This document shows positions 17,610 to 26,559 of a stretch of 64,000 nt of DNA, one piece after another. The translations under genes and the position numbers were made by a program. The notes under the pieces are model-generated. The model was not told the DNA's origin. It saw only the letters and a list, made by a program, of their open reading frames with translations, and did no database searches. The DNA is taken from positions 2,418,001 to 2,482,000 of the forward strand of contig NZ_CP108938.1 in NCBI RefSeq assembly GCF_036347135.1. Direction: 5' to 3'. Each line of letters starts with the position of its first letter. Within the stretch, counting starts at the first letter, position 1. Source of the DNA: Streptomyces sp. NBC_00775 (GTDB taxonomy: Bacteria > Actinomycetota > Actinomycetes > Streptomycetales > Streptomycetaceae).

Positions 17610-18638
17610 GTGTCCCTGCTCCCGCTCCCGCTCCCGCTCCCGCTCGACGATCTCCCCACCGCGCTCCCCTCCCCCTCCCCCTCCTCCTCCTCCCCCTCCC
17701 CCACGTTCGTACGCCTCATCCGCCCGGCGCTGACCCTGCTCCCGCTCGTGCTGATCGGCGTGTGGGCGGCGGTCGACCGGCACACGGTGCGCGACGGCGC
17801 CGCCCGGCTGGCCGCCGCCGACCCCTGGTGGCTGCTGGCCGGGATCCTGTTCACCAGCCTGGGCTGGGTGGCCGCCGCGTGCGCCCGGCAGGGGGCCCTG
17901 CCGGAAAGGCTGCCGCCGGGACCGCTGCTCGCGTCGCAGTTCGCCGCCGGTGCCGCGAACCACGTACTCCCGGCGAGCATCGGCGCCCATGCCGTCACCC
18001 TGCGCTTCCTGCGAAGCCGCGGCGTGCCCCTGGCCCGGGCCACCGCCTCGCTCGCCCTGTACTCGCTGGTCAAGCCGCTGGCGAAGACACTGGTGCTGGT
18101 CGTCTTCCTCGTGGCCTTCCCGGACCTGCTGCGGCTCGGCGAACTCGTCCCGGAACAGTGGACGTTGCTCCTGGCCGCCGGCGGCATGCTGCTCGGCCCC
18201 GCCGCCGTTTCCCTGCTCCTGGCGGTCGTCCGTCCGCTGCGTGGCCCGGCCCTCGGACTCGTCCGCACCGCCCTGACCGACGCACGGCTCCTGCACACCC
18301 GGCCCAGCCGCGTCCTCGCGCTCTGGGGCGGTGCTGCCGCCGGACCCCTGCTCCAGGGGAGTGTGATCGCCTCGGTCGGGTTCTCGCTCGGGCTGCCACT
18401 GTCCTGGGCGCAGGTGGTCCTCGCGCTCCTCCTCGCCAGTACCGCCGTCGGGGCCGTGCCCGCGCCGGGCGGGATCGGCCCCGTGGACGCGGCGCTGGTG
18501 TTCACCATGGCCGCGTTCGGCGCACCGATGGACGTGGCCACGGCGACCGTCATCGGCTATCGCGTCCTGACGGTCTGGGTGCCCCTGCTGGCGGGCACGC
18601 TGGTGCTCGCGGCCCTCGTCCATCGCAAGGTGCTGTGA
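17610..18638 (+). CDS. Lysylphosphatidylglycerol-synthase TM-region (UPF0104-like) membrane protein
   Basis: A 342-residue polytopic protein with about eight helices, resembling the flippase half of MprF (LPG synthetase transmembrane region). The family's PGGIGPVDA motif is present at about 285. The catalytic aminoacyl-transfer domain is absent, so lipid or polyprenyl-sugar transport is likelier than lysylation. The N-terminus is unusual: a run of Leu-Pro pairs and Ser-Pro pairs encoded by CTCCCG and CCCTCC repeats. The GTG start has AAGGA about 11 nt upstream, so the true start could differ. It converges with leuA. Confidence 0.75.
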   Translation: MSLLPLPLPLPLDDLPTALPSPSPSSSSPSPTFVRLIRPALTLLPLVLIGVWAAVDRHTVRDGAARLAAADPWWLLAGILFTSLGWVAAACARQGALPERLPPGPLLASQFAAGAANHVLPASIGAHAVTLRFLRSRGVPLARATASLALYSLVKPLAKTLVLVVFLVAFPDLLRLGELVPEQWTLLLAAGGMLLGPAAVSLLLAVVRPLRGPALGLVRTALTDARLLHTRPSRVLALWGGAAAGPLLQGSVIASVGFSLGLPLSWAQVVLALLLASTAVGAVPAPGGIGPVDAALVFTMAAFGAPMDVATATVIGYRVLTVWVPLLAGTLVLAALVHRKVL

Positions 18639-18661
18639 ACCGGCACCTGGTGAACGCGCGC

Positions 18662-20437
18662 TCAGGTATGGGCGCGGTTCACCGCCGAGTTGACGGCGGA
18701 CAGGTGGGCCTCCTCCTCCGAGTCGGCCAGGGCGGCGCCGTACCAGGGGGTGCCGTCGAGGGTGATCCTGACGTAGGCGGCGTACCTGGTGCCGGCGCCG
18801 ACCGGGTGCCCGTGCGCCTCGGTGACCTCGACCGTGAGGCCGGCGCCGGCGAGAGCTGCCGCGTACGCGCTCGGCACCTCGGGGCCCGAGCCCGTCAGCC
18901 GCGTGGTCCTCCCGGCGGCGTGCGCGACCAGGGCGTCCACGGTGACCCGGGGACCACGGGAGATCTCGAACTCCTTGAGAAGCAGGGCCGGCTGGGCGCA
19001 GTCGAGGTACATCCGCGTGAAGACGGCGCGCAGGTCGGCCGGGGTGAGTTCGGCGCCGTCGCCGTCGGCGACGCGCTGCACCTCGCGCGCGAGTTCCACG
19101 CGCATCCCGCGGGGCAGGTCGAGGCCGTACGCCGTCTTGAGGACGTGGGCCACCCCGCCCTTGCCGGACTGGCTGTTGACCCGGACCACCGATTCGTAGC
19201 TGCGGCCGATGTCCTTGGGGTCGATGGGGAGATACGGAACGTTCCACGGCACGGCCCGCGCGTCGCCCGTCTCGGCGATCCGGCGGTCGGTCGCGGCCAG
19301 ACCCTTGGCGATGGCGTCCTGGTGGGTGCCGGAGAAGGCGGTGTGCACGAGGTCGCCGCCGTACGGGTGGCGCGGGGGGACGGGGAGCCGCGTCGCGTAC
19401 TCGGCCGTGCGACGGATCTCGTCGAGGTCGGAGAGGTCCAGCTGCGGGTCGACGCCCTGGCTGAAGAGGTTGAGGGCCAGCGTCACCAGGCAGACGTTGC
19501 CGGTGCGTTCGCCGTTGCCGAAGAGGGTGCCCTCGATGCGGTCGGCGCCGGCGAGGACGGCCAGCTCCGCCGAGGCCACCGCCGTACCGCGGTCGTTGTG
19601 CGGGTGCACCGACAGGATGATCCCGTCGCGGCGGTCGAGGTTGCGGTGCATCCACTCGATCTGGTCCGCGAAGACGTTCGGCGAGTCGGTCTCGACCGTC
19701 GTCGGCAGGTTCAGGGTGACGGGCCGCTCCGGGCTCGCGTCCCAGAGCGAGGTGACGGCGTCGGAGATGCCCAGCGCGAACTCCGGCTCGGTGACGTTGA
19801 ACGTCTCCGGGGAGTACTGGAAGCGCAGCCCGGTCCCCTTGGCGGCGTCCGCCCTGCGGGCCACCTGCCCGGCCGAGTCCAGCGCCATCCGCCGTACCTC
19901 GTCCTGGGTCATACCGAACACGACGTCGCGCCACAGACAGGCGGTCGCGTGGCACAGGTGCACCATCGCGCGGTCCGCGCCCTCGATGGACTCGAAGGTA
20001 CGGTCGATGAGTTCGGGGCGGGCCGGCGTGAAGACGGAGATCGTCACGTCGTCGGGGATGCGGTCCTGCTCGATCAGCGTGCGGACGAACGAGAACTCGG
20101 CGTCGCCGGCCGAGGGATAGCCGACCTCGATGTCCTTGAACCCCATGCGGACGAGGAGGTCGAACATCCGGCTCTTGCGCTCGACGTCCATGGGGCTGCT
20201 CAGCGCCTGGTTCCCGTCGCGCAGGTCGACCGACGCCCACAGCGGCGCCTTGACCAGCGAATTCGACGGCCAGGTACGGCCGGTGGGGTCGGCCTGGGGA
20301 CGGGCGGGCCGCGCGTACCGTCCGTAGGGCATGGCGGAGCCGCGCTGGGCGTTCCACCACGGCTGGTCCGCGTGGCGCGGACCGAGGGGAGTCCTGAGCC
20401 CCGGAACGGTGTGGGGCGACGGTGGCGCTTCGGTCAT
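18662..20437 (-). CDS. leuA: 2-isopropylmalate synthase
   Basis: A 591-residue alpha-isopropylmalate synthase of the long actinobacterial type. The catalytic TIM barrel starts with WASVDLRDGNQAL, metal ligands lie in SVHPHNDRGTAV, and GTLFGNGERTGN follows. The C-terminal leucine-sensing domain (about 430-591) is present. It condenses 2-oxoisovalerate with acetyl-CoA. It sits 79 nt after the last NRPS gene on the same strand, so it can be read as the final gene of the cluster operon, possibly raising leucine or homologated 2-oxoacid supply. It may equally be the housekeeping copy; the window cannot decide. Confidence 0.93.
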   Translation of the reverse strand: MTEAPPSPHTVPGLRTPLGPRHADQPWWNAQRGSAMPYGRYARPARPQADPTGRTWPSNSLVKAPLWASVDLRDGNQALSSPMDVERKSRMFDLLVRMGFKDIEVGYPSAGDAEFSFVRTLIEQDRIPDDVTISVFTPARPELIDRTFESIEGADRAMVHLCHATACLWRDVVFGMTQDEVRRMALDSAGQVARRADAAKGTGLRFQYSPETFNVTEPEFALGISDAVTSLWDASPERPVTLNLPTTVETDSPNVFADQIEWMHRNLDRRDGIILSVHPHNDRGTAVASAELAVLAGADRIEGTLFGNGERTGNVCLVTLALNLFSQGVDPQLDLSDLDEIRRTAEYATRLPVPPRHPYGGDLVHTAFSGTHQDAIAKGLAATDRRIAETGDARAVPWNVPYLPIDPKDIGRSYESVVRVNSQSGKGGVAHVLKTAYGLDLPRGMRVELAREVQRVADGDGAELTPADLRAVFTRMYLDCAQPALLLKEFEISRGPRVTVDALVAHAAGRTTRLTGSGPEVPSAYAAALAGAGLTVEVTEAHGHPVGAGTRYAAYVRITLDGTPWYGAALADSEEEAHLSAVNSAVNRAHT

Positions 20438-20516
20438 GTTCCTGCCCTCTCGGTCTGAGTGTGCGGGGTCGGGCGACCGGTCACCGCGGTCACCGGGTAC
20501 GGCGGACGGGCACCGG

Positions 20517-22982
20517 TCAGGGGCCGGCCGGAGTACGTCCGCGGGCGGTGAGGTGGGCCGCCAGGGCGCGGACCGTGGAGTACTTGTAGAGCTCGGCCCA
20601 GCGCAGCTCCGGATCGATGCCGGGCAGGCACCGCTGGGCCGACATCGAGTCGCCGCCCAGGGCGAAGAAGTCGGAGTCCCGGCCGACCGGCCCCGTCCGC
20701 AGGGTCTCCTGCCACACCGCCGCGATCCGCTGCTCCCAGTCGCCGACCGGGAGTTGAGCGGGTTCGGGAGCCCCCGGGGAATCCGCCGCGGGCACCTCGG
20801 GGGCGAGGGCGGTCAGGGCCTTGCGGTCCAGTTTTCCGTTGGCGTTCAGCGGCATCGCGTCCAGGACCCGTACGGATCCCGGCACCATGAACGCCGGGAG
20901 CAGCTGGGCCAGATGGGCCCGGAGATCTTCGGGGCGGGGCGTCCGGCCGGGGTGCGGGACGGCATAGGCGACCAGCCGGGACCCGCCCGCGGCGGAGGTG
21001 ACGGCGGCCGCGGCCGCGTCCTTCACCTCCTCGTGGCCGCGCAACACGGCCTCGATCTCGGTCAGTTCCACCCGCAGACCATGGATCTTCACCTGGAAGT
21101 CCTTGCGGCCGAGGAGTTCGATCAGGCCGTCCGGCCGGTGCCGGGCCAGGTCACCGGTCCGGTACAGCCGGTCGCTCACACCGTCGTACGACCAGTCGAG
21201 GAAGCGCTCGCCGGTGAGTTCGGGCCGTTCCAGATAGCCGCGGGCCAGGCCGGTGCCCGCCAGGTGGAGTTCGCCCGCGACGCCGGGCGGTACGGGCTGG
21301 AGGAAGTCGTCGAGGATGTAGGTGCGCTGGTTGGCCATGGGACGGCCGTAGGGGATGCTCGTCCAGTCGGGGTCCGTCTTCTCCACCTCGTACACCGTGG
21401 AGTGGATCGAGGCCTCGGTGGCTCCGCCGAGCGCGATGAACCGCACAGGGCCGGCGAACGCCCGGATGCGGTCGGGCAGCCGGACCGGGATCCAGTCGCC
21501 GCCGAGCATGATCAGACGCAGCCGGCCGAGCCGGCCGTGGCCGGTGCGCTCCAGGTGGTCGGTGAGCAGTTCGAGGAGGGCGGGGGCGGAGTTCCAGACC
21601 GTGATGTCCCGTTCGACGAGCAGCCGGGCCCAGTGCGCGACGTCCTTGGCCCGCTCCGGATCGGGGACGACGACGGTGCCGCCGGCCGCGGTGATGCCCA
21701 GGAACTCGTACACCGACATGTCGAAGCTCGGGGAGGACAGGGCGAGGACGCGGTCCTGATCGCCCACCGTGTAACGGGAGTTGAGGTCGGCCAGGTTGTT
21801 CACGACCCCGCGGTGGCGCAGGGCGATCGGCTTGGGCTGCCCGGTGGAACCGGAGGTGTGGATGATGTAGCAGAGGTTGTCCGGACCCGCCGCCGGGACG
21901 GGATCGTGCGCGGGGTGCCGGGCCAGGGCGTCCGTGTCCACGTCGAGAAGGACCAGCGGGCGGGGCGTCTGCGTGGCGGGCAGAGCGGCCGCCCGTACGG
22001 TGTCCGTGACCACGACGGCGCAGGACGTGCCGTCGAGCATGGTGGCCAGGCGCTTGGCCGGGTAGTCCGGGTCGAGCGGAACGTACGCGCCGCCGGCCTT
22101 GAGGATGCCGAGCACACCGGTCAGCAGCGAGGCCGAGCGCTCCAGGCACAGTCCGACCCTGGTGTCGGGGCCGACGCCCGCCTCCCGCAGGTGGTGCGCG
22201 AGCCGGTTCGCGGACGCGTTGATCTCGCCGTACGTCCACTGCCGTTCGCCCTGGATCAAGGCGACCGCCCCGGGCTCCCGGGCCGCCCGCTCCTCGAACG
22301 CGTCGTGCAGACACGCCTTGTCCGGCAGGGGGACGGCGGTGCGGTTCCACTCCACCAGGGTGTGGTGCGTCTGCTCGGCGGTGAGCAGACGCAGCAGGGC
22401 GACGAGGCGGTCGGGGGTGCGCGCGGCGTCCGTCGTCAGCGTCACGAGGTGGTCGGCCAGGCGCTGGACCGTCTCCCGGTCGAAAAGCCGCTCGTCGTAA
22501 CGGAGTTCGGTGACCCAGCCGTCCGCCCGGGGGTGCACGGTGAGGTGCAGCTCGTGGGCGGGGGCGGCGGAGGATCCGGGCGCGTCGGTGCCGTCGGTGA
22601 TCCGGAGGCCCACGGGAGGCGCGCCCTCTTCCGGTGCGGCGGAGATCGTGACGCGGCCGGCGGAGAGGTCCGCGAGAGTAGGCCGGCCGGTGACCGCGAA
22701 CCCGGCGAACTCCGGTTCCCCGCCGGGCCGTTCGAGGGCGAGGGCGATACGGTCCTGGCCGGTGAGCCGGTGCAGCAGCGCCGCGACACACGCGGTCAGC
22801 GCGTCCTGCGGGGAGACACCGGGCAGGGCCGGCGGCGCGGGCAGCTCGCCACGGAGCAGGGCGGAGGCGAGCGGCTCGTGCCCGGCCCGGCGCGGCCGGT
22901 CGGCGGGTACCAGGGCGGGGGGCCAGTTGTCCCTGGCGGCGGTGCGGGAGTCCTCCGTACGGGGCCACGTCTCGGGGGTCAC
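20517..22982 (-). CDS. NRPS module: half C domain, A, T
   Basis: An 821-residue NRPS protein. Residues 1-200 match only the C-terminal lobe of a condensation domain (DALTACVAALLHRLTGQD, FDRETVQRLADHL); the HHxxxDG active-site half is missing. A complete A domain follows (about 215-720: IIHTSGSTGQPKP near 372, YRTGDLARHRPDG, GRKDFQVKIHGLRVE, NANGKLDRKAL), then a T domain (LGGDSMS, Ser near 777). My hand-read specificity code is D-M-Y-N-M-G-L-I-H-K, with no exact match I know; it is nearest to cysteine-type and hydroxyornithine-type codes. The GTG start overlaps the SHMT-like stop (GTGA), with AGGAG upstream. Confidence 0.9.
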   Translation of the reverse strand: MTPETWPRTEDSRTAARDNWPPALVPADRPRRAGHEPLASALLRGELPAPPALPGVSPQDALTACVAALLHRLTGQDRIALALERPGGEPEFAGFAVTGRPTLADLSAGRVTISAAPEEGAPPVGLRITDGTDAPGSSAAPAHELHLTVHPRADGWVTELRYDERLFDRETVQRLADHLVTLTTDAARTPDRLVALLRLLTAEQTHHTLVEWNRTAVPLPDKACLHDAFEERAAREPGAVALIQGERQWTYGEINASANRLAHHLREAGVGPDTRVGLCLERSASLLTGVLGILKAGGAYVPLDPDYPAKRLATMLDGTSCAVVVTDTVRAAALPATQTPRPLVLLDVDTDALARHPAHDPVPAAGPDNLCYIIHTSGSTGQPKPIALRHRGVVNNLADLNSRYTVGDQDRVLALSSPSFDMSVYEFLGITAAGGTVVVPDPERAKDVAHWARLLVERDITVWNSAPALLELLTDHLERTGHGRLGRLRLIMLGGDWIPVRLPDRIRAFAGPVRFIALGGATEASIHSTVYEVEKTDPDWTSIPYGRPMANQRTYILDDFLQPVPPGVAGELHLAGTGLARGYLERPELTGERFLDWSYDGVSDRLYRTGDLARHRPDGLIELLGRKDFQVKIHGLRVELTEIEAVLRGHEEVKDAAAAAVTSAAGGSRLVAYAVPHPGRTPRPEDLRAHLAQLLPAFMVPGSVRVLDAMPLNANGKLDRKALTALAPEVPAADSPGAPEPAQLPVGDWEQRIAAVWQETLRTGPVGRDSDFFALGGDSMSAQRCLPGIDPELRWAELYKYSTVRALAAHLTARGRTPAGP

Positions 22983-24484
22983 AGGCGTGCTCCTGTCGGG
23001 GTCGCGAGGGTGCTGTCCGGGGGCGCGAGGGCGGCCTCGGCGAGCAGGTCGGCGTGCGGCGTCACCGGGGTGGCGGTGCCGGCCCGCGGCAGTGGGTGGC
23101 GGGCGCACAGGGCGCGGACCTCGGCACGCAGCGTCGCGCGGGCGCGGGAGTCGATCCGGTACTCGGTGTCGCTCAGCGCGGTGGTGGCGGCGAGGGCCCG
23201 GTGCAGAAGCGCGGCGCACTCGCGCATCCGGTCCGGGCCGAGGCCGCGCTGGGCGAGGATGTTGGTGCCGAGCCGGATGCCGCTGGTGACCAGCGGCTTG
23301 CGGGTGTCCCCGGGGATCCGGTTGCGGTTGACGAGGATGCCGCACTCCTCCAGGGCGCGTTCCGCGATCACTCCGGTCAGGCCGGTGCTCCGCAGGTCGA
23401 TCAGGACCATGTGGTTGTCGGTGCCCCCGGTCAGCACCCGGTGGCCAAGGCGGGACAGTTCCCCGGCGAGCGCGCCGGCGTCGGCCACGATGCGGCGCGT
23501 GGTCTCGGCGAACTCCGGTTGTGCCGCCAGCGCGAAGGCGCGGGCCTTGGCGGCGATCGACGCGGGGGCCGGGGTGCCCTGCGACCGCGGGAAAACCGCC
23601 CCCTGCATCAGCCGCGCGAGCGGTGTCCTTCCGTCGGGCCCGGGCGTCAGATGCTCGCGCCCGCTGAGGATCAGACCGCCGCGCGGTCCGCCGAGCTGCT
23701 TGTAGGTGCTCGTCGTGGTGATGTGCGCGAGGTCGACGGGGCTGGGGTGTTCACCGGTGGCGACCAGGCCCGCGATGTGGGAGATGTCCGCGACAAGATA
23801 GGCCCCGACGGAGTCGGCGACGGCCCGGAACCGGGCGAAGTCCAGGACGCGCGGATAGGCGCTGGCGCCCGCGATCAGCACCGTGGGGCGGTGCTCCGCG
23901 GCGAGGTCCGCGAGGCGCGCGTAGTCGATACGGCCGTGTGCGTCGAGACCGTAGGCGATCGCGCGGTAGTGCCGTCCGCTGACCGAGGCCGGGGAGCCGT
24001 GCGTGAGGTGCCCGCCCGCGTCGAGGTCCAGGCCGAGCAGGGTGCCGCCCGGGGACATGAGCGCGGCGAGCACCGCGAGGTTGGCGGAGGAGCACGAGTG
24101 CGGCTGGACGTTGGCGTACCGGGCCCCGAACAGCCGCTTGGCGCGCTCCACCGCGAGCCGCTCGACCCCGTCGAAGTTGCCCGCTCCGGGGTGGTAGCGG
24201 GCCCCCGGATACCCCTCGGCCGTCACATTGGACAGGGCCGCCCCGCCGGCGGCGAGCACCGAGGGGTCGGCGATGCTCGCGGACGCGACCATCGCGAGGG
24301 TGGTGTTCTGGTCGTGCACCTCCGCGTCGAGGAGCCCGGCGAGTTCGGGGTCCGTGTGGCGCAGGGCGGTCATCCCGGTGCGCAGGAGCGCGTCCTGGGC
24401 ACCCCGCGCCTCCTGCGCGTCCTGGGTGTTCTGGGCGTCCTGTGCCGACGCGGCGGCCGGCCGCGTGGTCGTCGTGGGGGTCAC
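22979..24484 (-). CDS. SHMT-like PLP-dependent enzyme
   Basis: A 501-residue fold-type I PLP enzyme of the serine hydroxymethyltransferase family. It carries the Schiff-base lysine motif TTSTYKQLGGPRGG, plus SNVTAEGYPGARYHPG and VADISHIAGLVATG. A low-complexity Gln/Asp/Ala-rich N-terminus (about 1-35) is extra. Housekeeping SHMT is usually encoded away from NRPS genes; here both ends overlap cluster genes by GTGA. Family relatives in NRPS clusters add or remove a hydroxymethyl or aldehyde unit on amino acids, for example making alpha-methylserine or beta-hydroxy amino acids. Which reaction applies here is not known. Confidence 0.85.
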   Translation of the reverse strand: MTPTTTTRPAAASAQDAQNTQDAQEARGAQDALLRTGMTALRHTDPELAGLLDAEVHDQNTTLAMVASASIADPSVLAAGGAALSNVTAEGYPGARYHPGAGNFDGVERLAVERAKRLFGARYANVQPHSCSSANLAVLAALMSPGGTLLGLDLDAGGHLTHGSPASVSGRHYRAIAYGLDAHGRIDYARLADLAAEHRPTVLIAGASAYPRVLDFARFRAVADSVGAYLVADISHIAGLVATGEHPSPVDLAHITTTSTYKQLGGPRGGLILSGREHLTPGPDGRTPLARLMQGAVFPRSQGTPAPASIAAKARAFALAAQPEFAETTRRIVADAGALAGELSRLGHRVLTGGTDNHMVLIDLRSTGLTGVIAERALEECGILVNRNRIPGDTRKPLVTSGIRLGTNILAQRGLGPDRMRECAALLHRALAATTALSDTEYRIDSRARATLRAEVRALCARHPLPRAGTATPVTPHADLLAEAALAPPDSTLATPTGARL

Positions 24485-25167
24485 AGCTGCTCCTCGATGA
24501 CGCGCCACAGCTCCGGCATGGCGTCCAGCAGATAGAGGTGACCGCCGGGCAGATGCAGGGCGGTGTACTCCTCGGTGGTGAAGGTCTTCCAGTCGTCCCA
24601 CTCCTCGACGGGGGCGGCCACGGTGTCCGTGGTCCCGCGCAGCGCGGTGAGCGGCACCGGCAGCGGGTCGAGTCCGCTGGGCTCGTAGGTGCTCAGCAGC
24701 CGCGCGTCGGCGCGCAGCACGGGCAGCAACAGGGCACGCAGCTCGGGGTGGTTGAGCGCCTCGAAGCCCCGCTGCCCGTCCAGTTCCAGGCCGGCGACGG
24801 CTTCGTCGTCGTTGTCGCTGAGCGGGAGGTAGCCGCGGTGCCGTGGGCTGCGCGAGCCGCTGACGATCAGCCGCCGTGGCAACGGGCCGCCGGTGGCGAG
24901 CAGATGACGGACGGTCTCGTAGGCGAGGAGCGCGCCGAAGCTGTGCCCGAAGATCACGAACGGCTGTCCGGCCGCCGCCGCGACGATCCGCTCGGCGGTG
25001 CTCGCCGCGGCCTCGGCGAAGTCGGTCCAGCACGCCTTGGTGAACTCCTCCTCGCGGCCGGGGAGTTGAATGGGCACGGCGCGTGCGCGGTCCGAGGCCA
25101 GGGCCTTCCAGGGGCGGTACACCCCCGCTCCCGCTCCCGCGTACGGCAGACACATGACCTGTGTCAT
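24481..25167 (-). CDS. Type II thioesterase
   Basis: A 228-residue alpha/beta hydrolase of the NRPS/PKS external thioesterase class. It has the opening CLPYAGAGAGVYRPW, the nucleophile elbow GHSFGA (Ser near 78) and the late catalytic His in LPGGHLYLL. Such enzymes remove stalled acyl groups from carrier domains. No integrated TE domain is found in this cluster, so this or its partner at 43435 may also release the product (inference). It overlaps both neighbours by four nt, so expression is tightly coupled. Confidence 0.92.
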   Translation of the reverse strand: MTQVMCLPYAGAGAGVYRPWKALASDRARAVPIQLPGREEEFTKACWTDFAEAAASTAERIVAAAAGQPFVIFGHSFGALLAYETVRHLLATGGPLPRRLIVSGSRSPRHRGYLPLSDNDDEAVAGLELDGQRGFEALNHPELRALLLPVLRADARLLSTYEPSGLDPLPVPLTALRGTTDTVAAPVEEWDDWKTFTTEEYTALHLPGGHLYLLDAMPELWRVIEEQL

Positions 25168-26555
25168 CGGACCTTCTCCTCAATCGTCGGTGCGTTCGGG
25201 GCCGACGCGACGAGCCGACGGGTGACGGCCGCCGCGAGTGCGGGCAGCCTGCCTGCCCAGACCCCGTCGGCCGGGGCCTGCAGGACGCCTTCGAGGCGGG
25301 CGCCCGGCAGCTCGTTGAGCTGGAACTGGATCTCCGCCTGGGCGCCCAGCGGGTACACGGGAACGGTGTGCATCCGTACCGGTCCCGCCGGATGCAGCGG
25401 CCGCTGCCAGCTCTCGTAGGCGAACAGGGCCTGGTGGAGCGGCATCCGGCGGCTCGGCCGCGTCCGGGTGGCGCGGACCGTCTCGTCGTACGGCAGCTCC
25501 ATGTGCAGGACGCCGTCGGTGAACGTCTCCCACACCCGGGGCAGCGCGGCGGGCGCGTCGAGGTGCCGCAGCCGCACCGGCAGCGTGGTGAGCAGACAGC
25601 CGATCTCGTCGGCCTGGTCCGGGGTGCGCAGGGAGACCGGCGTACCGACGCAGAAGTCGTCCGCGCCGCTGAGTTCGGCGAGCGCCTGCCCGTACGCGGT
25701 GAGCAGCACCGCGAACGGCGGGCAGGCGGCGCGCCGGGCGGCGTCCCGCACCGCGGGGCCGAGGCCGTCGGCGAACCGGACGCGATGCGTGCGGACCTCG
25801 GCACCGGCGAGTTCGCGCTGCGAGGGGCCGGGGCCTTCGACGGGCAGATCGGGTACGCCGTCGAGTGCGGCACGCCAGTAGGCGACGAGCTCTTCCCCGC
25901 GGGCGGCGGACGGTTCCGGCGGGGTGCCGTGCGACCGGGGCGGCGCGGGCGGCTCGGGCTCGCCCGCGACCGTCCGGGCGTAGGCACGGGCCAGGTCGGC
26001 CGTGAACACCTCGTGGGACAGCCCGTCGTACGCGATGTGGTGCGTCAGCACATAGAGCGTGGCGGCGGGCACGGGGGCGGTGCCGTACGTGTCCGGGCCG
26101 CCGTCCGCCGTGGCCGCACCGGGGTCCGGGGCGAGCGCGAGGGCGAGATGGCGGCCGTGGTCCAGGTCGAGCAGGTCCGGGGCGGACAGTGCCCGCTCCG
26201 CGTCCCGGAAGCCGGCGCAGGGAGCCAGCGGCAGCAGCGGCGGTTCGGCCGCCGCCGGGACGACCGTGCGCAGCAGTCGCCCGCCCTTGGCGGTGAACAC
26301 CGAGCGCAGCGCGGGGTGGCGCGCGACGACCCGGCGGGCCGCCTCGGTCAGCGCCGCCCGGTCGAGCGGCCCTTCGACCCGTATCGCGCTGAGCACGCGC
26401 CAGGCGGGGGAACCCGGCGCGATCCGCTCGGCGAACCAGAACTGGCGCTCGGCCGGCGAGACGGGCCGCGACTGCGACTGCGGCTCCGGCTCCGGCTGCT
26501 GGTGCGGCTGTTGGTGCTGTTGCTGCTGTTGCTGCGAAGGGAGTTCGAGTCTCAT
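25164..26555 (-). CDS. Stand-alone NRPS condensation protein
   Basis: A 463-residue discrete condensation domain. After a Gln/Pro-rich N-terminus (about 3-30, CAG/CAA-rich) comes a complete C domain with intact THHIAYDG active site and the second-lobe motifs FAVLLTAYGQALAELSG and DEIGCLLTTLPVRL. It contains no A or T domain, so it must condense intermediates held on carrier domains of other proteins. The nearby module at 20517-22982 lacks the active-site half of its own C domain, so this protein is the natural trans partner. Its ATG lies five nt past the SDR stop. Confidence 0.9.
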   Translation of the reverse strand: MRLELPSQQQQQQHQQPHQQPEPEPQSQSRPVSPAERQFWFAERIAPGSPAWRVLSAIRVEGPLDRAALTEAARRVVARHPALRSVFTAKGGRLLRTVVPAAAEPPLLPLAPCAGFRDAERALSAPDLLDLDHGRHLALALAPDPGAATADGGPDTYGTAPVPAATLYVLTHHIAYDGLSHEVFTADLARAYARTVAGEPEPPAPPRSHGTPPEPSAARGEELVAYWRAALDGVPDLPVEGPGPSQRELAGAEVRTHRVRFADGLGPAVRDAARRAACPPFAVLLTAYGQALAELSGADDFCVGTPVSLRTPDQADEIGCLLTTLPVRLRHLDAPAALPRVWETFTDGVLHMELPYDETVRATRTRPSRRMPLHQALFAYESWQRPLHPAGPVRMHTVPVYPLGAQAEIQFQLNELPGARLEGVLQAPADGVWAGRLPALAAAVTRRLVASAPNAPTIEEKVR

Positions 26556-26559
26556 CGCG

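Noticed and set aside
20331..23705. Over 1100-codon plus-strand frame opposite the A-T NRPS and SHMT-like genes
   Set aside because: No motif, and composition typical of an antisense shadow; the minus strand has intact adenylation and PLP motifs.
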